A stretch of DNA of 64,000 nucleotides, from the NCBI RefSeq assembly GCF_003479425.1, contig NZ_QUHC01000001.1, forward strand, positions 620,001-684,000. The letters are read 5' to 3'. Shown piece after piece: positions 55,425-64,000 of this stretch. Position 1 is the first letter of the stretch. Every line of letters begins with the position of its first letter. The DNA is from Odoribacter sp. AF15-53 (GTDB taxonomy: Bacteria > Bacteroidota > Bacteroidia > Bacteroidales > Marinifilaceae). The translations under genes were made by a program, and so were the position numbers. The notes under the pieces are model-generated. The model had not been told where the DNA came from. It worked only from the letters and a program-made list of their open reading frames with translations, and made no database searches.

Positions 55425-56684
55425 ATGAGTGTAAAAGAAAATGTAGCAACCTTTATCACGAAATTACCCAAGGTAATTTTATTGTGCGTGATTATTTACT
55501 TGATCTCGTTGAATTTCAAAATGGCAAACGAGGAGCCTCGGGAAGAACAAGCGAAGACGGAGCTTTCGAATGTTGTACCCCTGGATGCGGTAAAAAAATA
55601 TTTTCCATCGAGTACGGGAATTGAAAAAATAAACGATGTTCGTTATGACGTGAAAGCGGGGCAACAGGTGATTGGTAAATTGCTTGTCACGACCCCGATA
55701 GCGGATGATCTGATCGGTTACGCGGGGAATGTCCCGTTGTTTCTGGCCGTGTCGAACGAGGATGTGATTTTGGGACTTACCTTGTTAAATAACAGCGAGT
55801 CTCCCGGCTTTCTGAAACGATTGGAAAAAAAGAATCTATTTTCGGCATGGGACGGTAAGACGCTGGAGGAAGCGGAACAGTTGAACGTGGAGGCCGTGAG
55901 TGGGGCGACGATGTCGAGTGATGCGATCCGGGGAAGTGTGAAGAGAGCGTTAGCGTTTTACCTGGAGCGTGACGGGGGAGGTCTTGACTTGGATTGGATG
56001 AAATTATTGCAGCACGTGTTGGGCGGCGTCGTGGTACTTCTGGCATTAGCCAGCATGTTTTTGGGGGGGCGGATGAAACGTTGGCGTTATGTTCTGCAAG
56101 TATCTTCCGTGTTGATTCTTGGCTTCTGGTCCGGGTATTTTGTTTCTCTTGAATTGTTGTTTAACTGGTTGCTGAATGGAATTCCGTGGGGTGCTCGTAT
56201 CTTGCTGCCTGTTATTGCCGTGTTGGCGTTGGCTTGTCCGTTATTCTTGAGTAAGGCTTATTATTGTGCTTATTTGTGTCCTTTTGGGGCTGCACAGGAG
56301 TTGATGGGGAAGATGCGCAAGAAAAAAATAGCTCCCAAAGGGGTATGGAAAAATATTTTTAAATATACCCGGATTGTTTATTTCATGGTAATTCTCGCTT
56401 TATTATTGTGGGGATTTCCCCTGGATTTGGCCTCGTTGGAGCCTTTCCCTGCATTTTTATTAACGGCAGCGACAGGGTGGGTGATCGCTTTGGCGGTGTT
56501 GTTTTTACTCTTGTCAATATTTTTTGCACGTCCCTGGTGTAACTATTTCTGTCCCACGGGTGCGTTGCTTGATTTATTGAGAAAGGCCGATACAAAGGAA
56601 AGTTCGGATAGACGGAAAAAGATGATCGGGGAGTTTGTAGCACTGGCAATCTTCCTCGTGATATTATATTTTATATTGAGGTAA
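55425..56684 (+). CDS. FMN-binding membrane protein of the NosR/NapH/PceC type
   Basis: A 419-aa protein. One N-terminal membrane segment (16-31) is followed by a periplasmic FMN-binding domain whose flavinylation motif is VSGATMSS (Thr162 as covalent FMN site, an ApbE target). Then come about five membrane segments and two cysteine motifs, CAYLCPFGAAQE and CNYFCPTGALLD. This arrangement matches electron-transfer proteins that pass electrons from the membrane to periplasmic reductases. No partner reductase gene is adjacent. TATTTTTG at 55389-55396 is a candidate -7 element. Confidence 0.87.
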   Translation: MSVKENVATFITKLPKVILLCVIIYLISLNFKMANEEPREEQAKTELSNVVPLDAVKKYFPSSTGIEKINDVRYDVKAGQQVIGKLLVTTPIADDLIGYAGNVPLFLAVSNEDVILGLTLLNNSESPGFLKRLEKKNLFSAWDGKTLEEAEQLNVEAVSGATMSSDAIRGSVKRALAFYLERDGGGLDLDWMKLLQHVLGGVVVLLALASMFLGGRMKRWRYVLQVSSVLILGFWSGYFVSLELLFNWLLNGIPWGARILLPVIAVLALACPLFLSKAYYCAYLCPFGAAQELMGKMRKKKIAPKGVWKNIFKYTRIVYFMVILALLLWGFPLDLASLEPFPAFLLTAATGWVIALAVLFLLLSIFFARPWCNYFCPTGALLDLLRKADTKESSDRRKKMIGEFVALAIFLVILYFILR

Positions 56685-56782
56685 AAAAAACTTGAAACTT
56701 TTTTATCGAAACATTTGATTGTTTGAATAAAAAGTGCGTAATTTGCATCCTGTTTGGAAAGCGTTTATAAAAATATTGAGAG

Positions 56783-57025
56783 ATGTCAAGAATTTGTCAA
56801 ATAACTGGAAAGAAAGCGATGGTTGGTAACCATGTTTCTCACTCGAAGAGAAGAGTGAAGAGAACATTCGAAATCAACCTGTTTAAGAGGAATTTTTATT
56901 GGCCAGAAGAAGATAGATGGATCCGTTTGAATGTATCTGCAGCCGGATTGCGCCTGATCAACAAGAAAGGTATTAGTGCTTGTTTGAAGGAAGCTACTGC
57001 CAATGGTTTAATTAAGAACGTATAA
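56783..57025 (+). CDS. rpmB: 50S ribosomal protein L28
   Basis: An 80-aa basic protein starting [20 protein letters not shown], with the L28 segment [18 protein letters not shown]. It is the first gene of rpmB-rpmG-DUF4295. Confidence 0.97.
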   Translation: MSRICQITGKKAMVGNHVSHSKRRVKRTFEINLFKRNFYWPEEDRWIRLNVSAAGLRLINKKGISACLKEATANGLIKNV

Positions 57026-57036
57026 AGTAAGAAGAG

Positions 57037-57225
57037 ATGGCAAAGAAGAGCAAAGGAAACAGAATACAGGTGATTTTGGAGTGCACGGAGCATAAAGAAT
57101 CCGGTATGCCGGGAACCTCTCGTTATATCACTACCAAAAATAGAAAGAACACCCCCGAGAGAATGGAGTTGCGTAAATACAACCCGATTCTGAGAAGAGT
57201 AACTTTACACAGAGAAATAAAATAA
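57037..57225 (+). CDS. rpmG: 50S ribosomal protein L33
   Basis: A 62-aa basic protein with the L33 segments [14 protein letters not shown] and [17 protein letters not shown]. It has a single Cys and lacks the paired CxxC motifs of zinc-binding L33 forms. It lies 11 nt after rpmB. Confidence 0.97.
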   Translation: MAKKSKGNRIQVILECTEHKESGMPGTSRYITTKNRKNTPERMELRKYNPILRRVTLHREIK

Positions 57226-57232
57226 TTAAGCT

Positions 57233-57385
57233 ATGGCAAAGAAAGTTGTTGCAACACTTAAAACAGCAGATGGTAGGGGATTTGCGAAAATCATCAAAAT
57301 GGTGAAATCTCCGAAAACCGGTGCCTATACTTTTAAGGAACAAATGGTTCCTAACGATCAGGTGAAAGAAGCCGTGAAAAAGTAA
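57233..57385 (+). CDS. DUF4295 small basic protein
   Basis: A 50-aa protein beginning MAKKVVATLKTADGRGFAK and ending in VKEAVKK, found by direct translation. DUF4295 proteins follow rpmG in nearly all Bacteroidetes and are probably ribosome-associated. It lies 7 nt after rpmG and just before a strong terminator. Confidence 0.93.
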   Translation: MAKKVVATLKTADGRGFAKIIKMVKSPKTGAYTFKEQMVPNDQVKEAVKK

Positions 57386-57404
57386 GATTTTAAAATCTTC
57401 ATAT

Positions 57405-57436
57405 AAAAAAAGAGCGTTGAAAGACGCTCTTTTTTT
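57405..57436 (+). terminator. Terminator of the rpmB operon
   Basis: AGAGCGT (57411-57417) pairs with ACGCTCT (57424-57430), extended by flanking A and T runs, with a 6-nt loop. It is a classic intrinsic terminator. Confidence 0.93.
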
Positions 57437-58322
57437 GTTGTTCTCCTGTCGGGGGGACGAGGGGGGGATAGTAGGTTGTCGGTCCCGCGTTTCAGGTATA
57501 AGTTAATTGAAAGTTAACTGAAAGTTGATTGGAAGTTAATTAGGTCGGCAGTCAATCATTACTTGAAGTTTTGTCAAGGTGTTATTAAGGTATAGCCAAG
57601 ATCCCGGAGAGGGTTGCTCGTGTTTATCAGGCAATAATATCGGGAGGAGTAGGTTAGGAAAATGTATTTTTTAAAGATGTTAAGTATTTGATTTACATTG
57701 ATTTTTCTGTTTATTGAAAAAATAATATGATTTAGGGTAATTTTTTTCAAGAAAAGAGTAACCTATTTGAAATCTCCCCGTACAAGACCATAGTTTTACA
57801 ACGAGAACATCAAGTGATCGATAAAAAACAATGAGTTAGTTTGAATAATTGAAAAAATAAATTTTCCTGATTTTTTTCGGGAAAAAACGAAACCTTTCTT
57901 TTTCGGAGACGTTAAAGAGAGTATATTAGATGATGAACTTATGATTTATTTTTAGCTGTTATTAGATTGAATCATCTAGCATAAAGAGAGGGGATAGCTT
58001 TGACCGAGGTTTAAGCTGATTTTCTGATAGAGTTCTTAAAATTACTGGAATATATCCTACGGGACACCACGCACACACACCACACACACAGACGCACGCA
58101 CACACACATACATACAACATCTTTTCGTCAGTCCCAGTATATTCCATTTAAGGCGATACAGAGAATCCCTCCTTTTTTTTATTTTAGATCCTATTAATTC
58201 TGTGATTTAATGATTTTCGATTAGGTGATTTCCTCACGCAATTCTTACACTCTGTTTTCATTTTAAATCTTAACCTTTACCCGCAAGGAATTTCTTTTCC
58301 ATTTTCAACATTCCATTTTCAA
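57437..58322. other. Long noncoding region before uvrA
   Basis: About 890 bp without a supported gene. The left two thirds are A/T-rich with short direct repeats of GTTAATT/GTTAACT type near 57500-57545. A CA-rich tract at 58068-58110 is flanked by an imperfect inverted repeat. The right end (58260-58322) has the TTTTCAATT tail phrases seen beside other repeats. A 61-codon minus frame across the CA tract is low-complexity and is not called. Confidence 0.6.
58046..58146. repeat. CA-rich simple repeat within an imperfect inverted repeat
   Basis: TGGAATATA and GGGAC (58046-58065) are mirrored by GTCCC and TATATTCCA (58131-58146). Between them lies a run of CA dinucleotides with a few GC and CAT interruptions (58068-58110). 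Such tracts are rare in this window. The structure could form a cruciform with an unpaired CA loop. Confidence 0.7.
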
Positions 58323-58352
58323 TTGTTCATGTTCGTTTTTTCTGTATCTTTG
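58323..58352 (+). promoter_or_regulatory. Candidate promoter of uvrA
   Basis: TTG (58323-58325), 19 bp, then TATCTTTG (58345-58352), which is the best match in the window to the Bacteroides -33/-7 promoter. The uvrA ATG is 29 nt downstream. Confidence 0.65.
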
Positions 58353-58381
58353 TAAATTGATTTTTAAGGAATAGGATTTTC

Positions 58382-61222
58382 ATGGAATACAGAGAAGAAG
58401 AAGATTGCAATATAGCTATATACGGCGCAAGGGAACATAATCTGAAAAATATAGACTTGACGATTCCTCGTGATAAGTTGACGGTTATTACCGGGTTGAG
58501 TGGGAGTGGAAAGTCTTCACTGGCATTTGACACGATATATGCCGAGGGCCAACGTAGGTACCTGGAAACTTTTTCGGCGTATGCCCGCCGTTTTTTGGGA
58601 GGAATGGAGCGACCCGATGTGGATAAGATCACGGGGTTGAGTCCTGTCATTTCCATCGAACAGAAGACTACGAATAAAAATCCTCGTTCTACCGTGGGGA
58701 CGACAACCGAGATATACGACTTTTTACGTTTGCTCTATGCCAGGGCGGGAGTGGCTTATTCCTACGCTTCGGGAAGTAAGATGGTGAAGTACACGGACGA
58801 ACAGATATTGGAATTGTTGCAGCGGGATTTTGCCGGGAGACGCATTTTGTTGTTGGCTCCTGTCGTGAAGGGCCGTAAGGGACATTACCGGGAGTTATTC
58901 GAGAATTTGAGGAAGAACGGTTTTATTTCTGCCCGTGTAGACGGTGAGTTGCGAGAGATCACGATCGGGATGAGCGTGGATCGGTACAAGATGCACGATA
59001 TCGAGATCGTGGTCGACAAGATTGTTATGGATCAGGTTGATCTGAAACGGTTGAAGAATTCCGTGGCCACGGCGATGAAGCACGGTAAGGGTGTGATGAC
59101 AGTGAAAGACTACGAGTCGGAAGAGATAAAATATTATAGTCGTCATTTGATGTGTCCGGATACCGGTCTTTCATACAAGGATCCGGCTCCTCATACTTTT
59201 TCCTTTAACTCACCTCACGGGGCTTGTAAGAAGTGTAAGGGACTGGGGATTGTCAACGAGGTGGCGATGGAGAAGATTATCCCGGATAATTCTCTCTCGA
59301 TACACGCGGGGGGAATTTTACCTTTGGGTAAATACAAGGCTTCTCTTATCTTTTACCAGATTGAGACGATATTGAGGAAACACGGTGCGGATATCAAGCA
59401 ACCGATCCGGGATTTGCCCGAGGAGGCGTTGACGGATATTTTGTACGGTTACCCGGGACAATTCCGTCTGGAGAATGCGGAAATCGGTGTTTCTTCGAAT
59501 TTCCTGACGACGTACGAGGGAATATTGAAGTATGTCACCATGCAGGAAGAGAATTCGACTTCCAAGAAAGCGAATAAATGGGCAGAACAATTTATTTCCG
59601 TGACAACTTGTGACGTGTGTAACGGTCAACGATTGAACCAGGAAGCCCTGCATTTTTATATCAACGGGAAGAATATTTCCGAATTGGCCAACATGGAGTT
59701 ATCTGATTTGTATGAATGGATAACGAACGTGGAGGAACACCTGGAGGATAAACAAAAACAGATAGCGGGAGAGATTTTGAAAGAGATTCGTACCCGTTTA
59801 AAGTTTATGCTGGATGTCGGGTTGGAATATCTCGCGCTAAATCGTCAGTCGTTGACGTTGTCGGGAGGAGAATCCCAGCGTATCCGTTTGGCCACGCAGA
59901 TCGGTTCGCAGTTGGTAAACGTGTTGTATATTCTGGATGAGCCGAGTATCGGGTTACACCAGAAAGATAACCGTAAATTGATTCATTCTTTGCAGGAATT
60001 GCGGGATAACGGTAATTCGGTGATTGTCGTGGAGCATGATAAGGAGATGATGGAAAATGCCGATTATATCGTGGACCTCGGACCCAAGGCCGGGAGAAAA
60101 GGAGGGGAGATCATGGCTATTGGTGAATATTCCGATATTTTAAAGAGTGATAGTCTGACAGCCCAATACCTGAAAGGCGAGAAAGTGATTGCTATTCCAG
60201 CGGGACGTCGACCGGGAAACGGGAAAAAGATAACGTTAAAAGGGTGTACGGGAAATAATCTTAAAAACGTGAGCGTGGATTTCCCCCTGGGAAAGTTTAT
60301 TTGCGTGACAGGAGTCAGCGGGAGTGGAAAATCCTCCTTGATAAACGGGACGTTGCATCCGATTTTAAGTGCTCATTACTATAATTCTTTGACAGCGCCG
60401 TTACCTTATGCCTCGATTCAGGGAGTTACCGAGATTGACAAGGTTGTCGTGGTAGATCAAAGTCCGCTGGGTAAAAGTCCTCGCTCGAATCCGGCAACTT
60501 ACACGGGGTTGTTTACCGATATACGCAAGATATTCGAGAAATTACCGGAGTCTCAGATTCGGGGATACACGGCAGGACGTTTCTCGTTTAACGTGAGCGG
60601 AGGTCGTTGTGAAGTATGTAAAGGTGCGGGAGTGAAAACGATAGAGATGAATTTCTTGCCGGATGTTTATGTCCATTGTGAAGCCTGCGACGGTAAACGT
60701 TACAACAAAGAGACTTTGGAGGTCCGGTACAAGGGAAAATCTATCGGAGACGTACTCAACCTGACGATCAACCAGGCGGTAGAGTTCTTTGAAAACTTAC
60801 CTTATCTTCAATCCAAATTGAAGATGTTGCAGGACGTCGGTTTGGGATATATCAAGATCGGGCAGCCTTGTACTACGTTGAGCGGTGGAGAATCGCAACG
60901 TATCAAGTTGGCTACCGAACTTTCCAAGAAGGACACGGGAAGTACCTTGTACATCCTGGATGAGCCCACGACAGGACTCCATTTCGAGGATATCAATATC
61001 TTGTTGGGAGTATTACAGAAGTTGGTGGATAAAGGGAATACGGTTATTGTCATCGAGCATAACCTGGACGTGATTAAAGTTGCCGATTATATCATTGACA
61101 TGGGACCCGGTGGGGGTAAAATGGGAGGAACGGTCGTTTGTACCGGAACCCCGGAAGAGGTTGCGCTTAACAAGGATTCGGTTACCGCTCCTTTCTTGAA
61201 GGAAGAACTGAAAATAGTTTAA
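58382..61222 (+). CDS. uvrA: Excinuclease ABC subunit A
   Basis: A 946-aa protein with two ABC ATPase halves. Walker A motifs are GLSGSGKSS and GVSGSGKSS, signatures are LSGGESQRIRLA and LSGGESQRIKLA, and zinc sites are CKKCKG and the CEVCKG/CEACDG pair. It detects bulky lesions in nucleotide excision repair. The length is normal. Confidence 0.97.
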   Translation: MEYREEEDCNIAIYGAREHNLKNIDLTIPRDKLTVITGLSGSGKSSLAFDTIYAEGQRRYLETFSAYARRFLGGMERPDVDKITGLSPVISIEQKTTNKNPRSTVGTTTEIYDFLRLLYARAGVAYSYASGSKMVKYTDEQILELLQRDFAGRRILLLAPVVKGRKGHYRELFENLRKNGFISARVDGELREITIGMSVDRYKMHDIEIVVDKIVMDQVDLKRLKNSVATAMKHGKGVMTVKDYESEEIKYYSRHLMCPDTGLSYKDPAPHTFSFNSPHGACKKCKGLGIVNEVAMEKIIPDNSLSIHAGGILPLGKYKASLIFYQIETILRKHGADIKQPIRDLPEEALTDILYGYPGQFRLENAEIGVSSNFLTTYEGILKYVTMQEENSTSKKANKWAEQFISVTTCDVCNGQRLNQEALHFYINGKNISELANMELSDLYEWITNVEEHLEDKQKQIAGEILKEIRTRLKFMLDVGLEYLALNRQSLTLSGGESQRIRLATQIGSQLVNVLYILDEPSIGLHQKDNRKLIHSLQELRDNGNSVIVVEHDKEMMENADYIVDLGPKAGRKGGEIMAIGEYSDILKSDSLTAQYLKGEKVIAIPAGRRPGNGKKITLKGCTGNNLKNVSVDFPLGKFICVTGVSGSGKSSLINGTLHPILSAHYYNSLTAPLPYASIQGVTEIDKVVVVDQSPLGKSPRSNPATYTGLFTDIRKIFEKLPESQIRGYTAGRFSFNVSGGRCEVCKGAGVKTIEMNFLPDVYVHCEACDGKRYNKETLEVRYKGKSIGDVLNLTINQAVEFFENLPYLQSKLKMLQDVGLGYIKIGQPCTTLSGGESQRIKLATELSKKDTGSTLYILDEPTTGLHFEDINILLGVLQKLVDKGNTVIVIEHNLDVIKVADYIIDMGPGGGKMGGTVVCTGTPEEVALNKDSVTAPFLKEELKIV

Positions 61223-61238
61223 AGTTTAAAATTTAGAG

Positions 61239-61271
61239 TTTAGAATGAATTAGAAAAACGTTCATTCTAAA
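61239..61271. terminator. Bidirectional terminator
   Basis: TTTAGAATGAA (61239-61249) pairs perfectly with TTCATTCTAAA (61261-61271), loop 11 nt. It sits between convergent uvrA and the HlyD gene and overlaps the stop of the latter. Confidence 0.6.
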
Positions 61272-62526
61272 TTCTTTCATTTTCAATTATTTTCAGTGTG
61301 TTTTTGTTTTGATAGCGGTTCATGTCTGAAATAATAACTTGTTCGCCTTTTTGAAGTCCTTGAATGACTTCCACGTATTCAAAACTACTTTCGCCGAGGG
61401 TAATCTTTCGCCGGGTTGCGATCCCGTTGTCAATAACCCATAGGTCGTATTCTCCGGGACCGATGTAATAGGAACCGCTATTCAGGCGCAGGACATCGTC
61501 TTTTAGCCCGTGTATGACGTGTACGTCAACTTTCAGCCCGGGACGAAGTCGAGCGTGATCGGGATCGGTGAGAGAAACGTTAAAACGGATGGTACCGTTT
61601 TGCACGGAAGGAGAGACGTTTCCGACGATCCCGCTTAATTTCTCTTTACCGATTTGCACGGTGACTTTATTACCGGATAAAATCTTATCGGCATAATTGT
61701 CAGCGATATCGGCTTCGATCTTGAAATGTGAAAGGTCGGAAACGATCGCCAGTTGAGAGCCTTGTGACACGGATGTTCCGATCTGATCGTTCACGTAAGT
61801 CAGGGTGGCATCCTTGGGGGAGCGGATTTGAGCTTCTCCCTGTGTTTTCTTCATCAGGTTCAGGTTTTTGGTGGCAATTCTGTAATCCAGTTCCAGTCCA
61901 TTTATTTCAACTTGGGCGGCTTTCAGTTGATTCTGGTATTTTTGTTTTTGTTGTTTTAATTGTAATTGTTCTACGTTGTAGTTTAGTTCTTCCTGTTTGA
62001 CCTTATCGGTGGTGCTGGCCCCGATGCTGTCGAGATATCGTTCGTTAGCAAGTAATACGGCCATGCGTTTGAGTTTCATCTCGTTGATTTCGATTTGCAT
62101 CTTCATCTCGTCAAGTTGACCTTGGGATGCGGTTCTTTGTTGCTCCAATTTGCTGTGCTTTAGAGCGAGTTCTTCTCGTTTGGTCTCGTATTCTGTGTTG
62201 AAGGCTTCCAGGTCAAGTTGGATAATAGGTTCGCCTTTTTTTACCTGTTCCCCGGCTTTCTTGTATATTTCCAGTATTTTGGAGGAGAGGGGTGACGTGA
62301 TGATCTCTTCGGAGAGAGGTACCACTTTTCCGGAGGAGTAAATGGATATCTCCAACGTGCCTTGATCAACGGTTGAGATCATGATATCTTTGGCTCGAAC
62401 TCCGGGTTTGAACACGTTGACCAATAGAGTGATGATCAAAATGAAGGCAAGCAACGTGAGTCCCGTACGAAGTATGAATTTTATTTTCCGTTGGCGGATA
62501 ATTTGAGGTGATAACTGTCTGTCCAT
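61267..62526 (-). CDS. HlyD-family periplasmic adaptor of an efflux pump
   Basis: A 419-aa protein with an N-terminal membrane anchor (LRTGLTLLAFILIITLLVNVF split by an acidic turn), a lipoyl-like segment (SGKVVPLSEEIITSPLSSKI), a long coiled coil of about 110-215 rich in Lys, Gln and Glu, and a beta-barrel domain. It links an inner-membrane transporter to a TolC channel. It is encoded just after the TolC gene, 15 nt apart. The inner-membrane partner is not in the window and probably lies beyond the right edge. Confidence 0.88.
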   Translation of the reverse strand: MDRQLSPQIIRQRKIKFILRTGLTLLAFILIITLLVNVFKPGVRAKDIMISTVDQGTLEISIYSSGKVVPLSEEIITSPLSSKILEIYKKAGEQVKKGEPIIQLDLEAFNTEYETKREELALKHSKLEQQRTASQGQLDEMKMQIEINEMKLKRMAVLLANERYLDSIGASTTDKVKQEELNYNVEQLQLKQQKQKYQNQLKAAQVEINGLELDYRIATKNLNLMKKTQGEAQIRSPKDATLTYVNDQIGTSVSQGSQLAIVSDLSHFKIEADIADNYADKILSGNKVTVQIGKEKLSGIVGNVSPSVQNGTIRFNVSLTDPDHARLRPGLKVDVHVIHGLKDDVLRLNSGSYYIGPGEYDLWVIDNGIATRRKITLGESSFEYVEVIQGLQKGEQVIISDMNRYQNKNTLKIIENERI

Positions 62527-62541
62527 GATGATTTTTTAAGG

Positions 62542-64000
62542 TTATATGTATTCATTGATAATGTTTTCTTTGCGTTCGAAATCAAATAAGGTGATTTGTC
62601 GCAACGTGTAAAAATATAACCAAGATGAATATAATTGGCTGATATAGTTTCGTTTGGCATTGTCTCGTTCCGTTTGGGCGGAGTTAATATCGAGGACACT
62701 GATTTTGCCCATAAGAAAAGTTTCGAACGCCGTTTTGTATCGTTGTTGAGATACCGTGTCAGCCAGACGGGCAATATCTGTCAGGCGGGTTTGTTCTTGG
62801 TATTGACGGACGATTGTCATTACATTTTGTTCAAAGTTCATGCTTTCCTGTTTCAATTGATTTTCCACGATTTCTTGCTGGGAACGGGCTAGTTCTACTT
62901 TTCCACGCCCTTTTCCCCAGTCAAGAATGGGGATACTAATTCCCAGGCTGACCATTTCCCGGCTACGCAGGTCTTGGTAAGCATGTTTGAATTTAGGACC
63001 GTTTCCGGTATACCCGATCGAGGCGTACAAGTCGGCACGGAATCCCCGGTTGGCTTTGGCCATGGCAATTTGTTGACGGGCTTCCAGTTGTCGACACAGA
63101 ATGTCACGGGAGAAAGGATTATTGACGGATGCCAATTCTAAGACTTGGGCAAGTGTTACGTCCACGACCGGACATTCACGGGGTATTTCCGGGATTACCA
63201 CTACGCGGTCGTTATATCCCAGGTGATTACGGAATGAAAACATGGTTTGCTCGTATTCCTGTTCCGCCCGGATAACACTGGTCGAGGCATTCAACTTGTT
63301 TAATTTTAATTGTAGTAAGTCGTTATCGGAAATCAGACCGATCTTCTTTTTGCCTAGGGCGACTTCGTAAAGTTTATCCGCATTTTGTAAATTTTGTTTG
63401 GCTATATGGGTATTTTCTTTAGCCAGCAATAAGTCAAAATAGTGATTCAGGGTGCGGATCGCTATTGCCTCCTGGTTGGCAGCGTACTGTTGCTGGGCTT
63501 GTTTATAACGTTCCGGCTCGATGCGCGTGGCCCATTTTAAGGGATTGGAGGTGATCAAGGGTTGGTTAAGCGATATGGATACGGGAATACTCATGTAATC
63601 CGTTCGCTTGTTTCCTTCCAGTTCGTCCATGCGTTGTGTCATTGATTCGATAGAGATTTTACCTCCGGTAAACGGGATGTTCTGGTCGATAGACAAGGAT
63701 AGTTGCTCGGAAATGGAGCTACTAGATATGAATTTATAGGTCCCGTCTTCTTTCAAGTAATTCGAGATAGAACGGTCCAGACTGGGAAGCGTGCCGGATA
63801 ACGTCATACTGGGCAAAAGGTCTGCCCGGTAATCCCGGTACTGCCAGTAGGCGATACGCATTTGGTTTTTGGCCACCAGAGCATCTAAAGATTGCTCTCG
63901 GGCGATCTTTAGAGCTTCTTCCAGCGAGAGATGTTTCTCGATGGTTTGTCCCGATAGGGGAAAGATGCGGGCCAGTATTAAAAGTATAAGTACGATATTT
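62542..64000 (-). CDS. TolC-family outer-membrane efflux protein, 5' end cut by the window edge
   Basis: The frame runs off the right edge. Its visible start reads as a signal peptide (NIVLILLILARIFPLSGQ) followed by IEKHLSLEEALKIA, the conserved TolC opening, so only a few residues are missing. An internal GTG at 63874-63876 is not the start. Two repeats of the family (NLQNADKLYEVALGKKKIG and RQQIAMAKANRGFRADLYASIGYTG) are visible, and the protein ends soon after the second helical pair. It forms the exit duct for the HlyD-linked pump. Confidence 0.9.
   Translation of the reverse strand, partial: NIVLILLILARIFPLSGQTIEKHLSLEEALKIAREQSLDALVAKNQMRIAYWQYRDYRADLLPSMTLSGTLPSLDRSISNYLKEDGTYKFISSSSISEQLSLSIDQNIPFTGGKISIESMTQRMDELEGNKRTDYMSIPVSISLNQPLITSNPLKWATRIEPERYKQAQQQYAANQEAIAIRTLNHYFDLLLAKENTHIAKQNLQNADKLYEVALGKKKIGLISDNDLLQLKLNKLNASTSVIRAEQEYEQTMFSFRNHLGYNDRVVVIPEIPRECPVVDVTLAQVLELASVNNPFSRDILCRQLEARQQIAMAKANRGFRADLYASIGYTGNGPKFKHAYQDLRSREMVSLGISIPILDWGKGRGKVELARSQQEIVENQLKQESMNFEQNVMTIVRQYQEQTRLTDIARLADTVSQQRYKTAFETFLMGKISVLDINSAQTERDNAKRNYISQLYSSWLYFYTLRQITLFDFERKENIINEYI

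Noticed and set aside
57962..58147. Minus-strand 61-codon frame rich in Cys and Val across the CA tract
   Set aside because: It is a direct product of the CA repeat (alternating Val and Cys), with no other coding sign.
1..64000. CRISPR arrays, insertion sequences or prophage
   Set aside because: No evenly spaced direct repeats, transposase, integrase or phage structural genes were seen; the dispersed palindromes are not spaced like an array.

Overview
The window looks like chromosomal DNA from a gut Bacteroidales. The evidence is two SusC/SusD outer-membrane loci with STN domains and FecR-type anti-sigma factors, candidate promoters with the Bacteroides -7 element TAnnTTTG, and the typical phylum gene orders rpmB-rpmG-DUF4295 and rsfS-ftsH-DUF2007-cdsA-psd. 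The steroid gene set and the style of the SusCD loci suggest the family Odoribacteraceae (Butyricimonas or Odoribacter). That placement is inference: no rRNA or other phylogenetic marker was compared.

Layout. 1-717 is the end of a TlpA-like thioredoxin protein. 764-3588 (minus) holds an alpha/beta hydrolase and a membrane metallophosphoesterase. 3836-15237 is SusCD locus 1: ECF sigma, FecR, SusC, SusD, two surface lipoproteins and a DUF5117-type zinc metalloprotease. It has no glycoside hydrolase. 15271-21212 (minus) is housekeeping: an RluA-type pseudouridine synthase, then rsfS-ftsH-DUF2007-cdsA-psd-panB. 21542-30422 is mixed: a frameshifted exported protein, a large ABC-2-like permease with a periplasmic domain, a class V aminotransferase, two small proteins, miaA, and a HipA-like kinase/DUF3037 pair. 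30708-38459 (minus) is SusCD locus 2, with a fasciclin-domain lipoprotein; its expected adjacent sigma gene is missing. 38534-42290 is a patchwork of a broken gene, DoxX, an AlkZ-like winged-helix protein overlapping a PHP phosphoesterase, and a lone ECF sigma factor. 42401-48367 carries an AspT/YidE-type transporter, CopA with a small HMA protein, YaaA and a double-CDGSH protein. 48551-52337 is the highlight: a steroid 5-alpha-reductase homologue, an Old Yellow Enzyme-type oxidoreductase and two short-chain dehydrogenases. 52371-64000 returns to general functions: nth, an M3 peptidase, a flavinylated NosR/NapH-like membrane protein, rpmB-rpmG-DUF4295, uvrA, and the end of an HlyD/TolC efflux operon that runs off the right edge.

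How the genes work together. The 48.5-52.3 kb genes have the enzyme types needed to invert C5 and C3 of a bile acid through a 3-oxo-delta4 intermediate, matching the isoallolithocholic acid route reported for gut Bacteroidetes. The two SusCD loci each look like a cell-surface-signalled import system for a non-glycan ligand. Both have a perfect-stem hairpin between fecR and susC, and both share a TCACCCAC element in front of fecR. A family of palindromic intergenic repeats recurs at least six times, including once inside the steroid cluster. I saw no rRNA, tRNA, CRISPR array, transposase or prophage.
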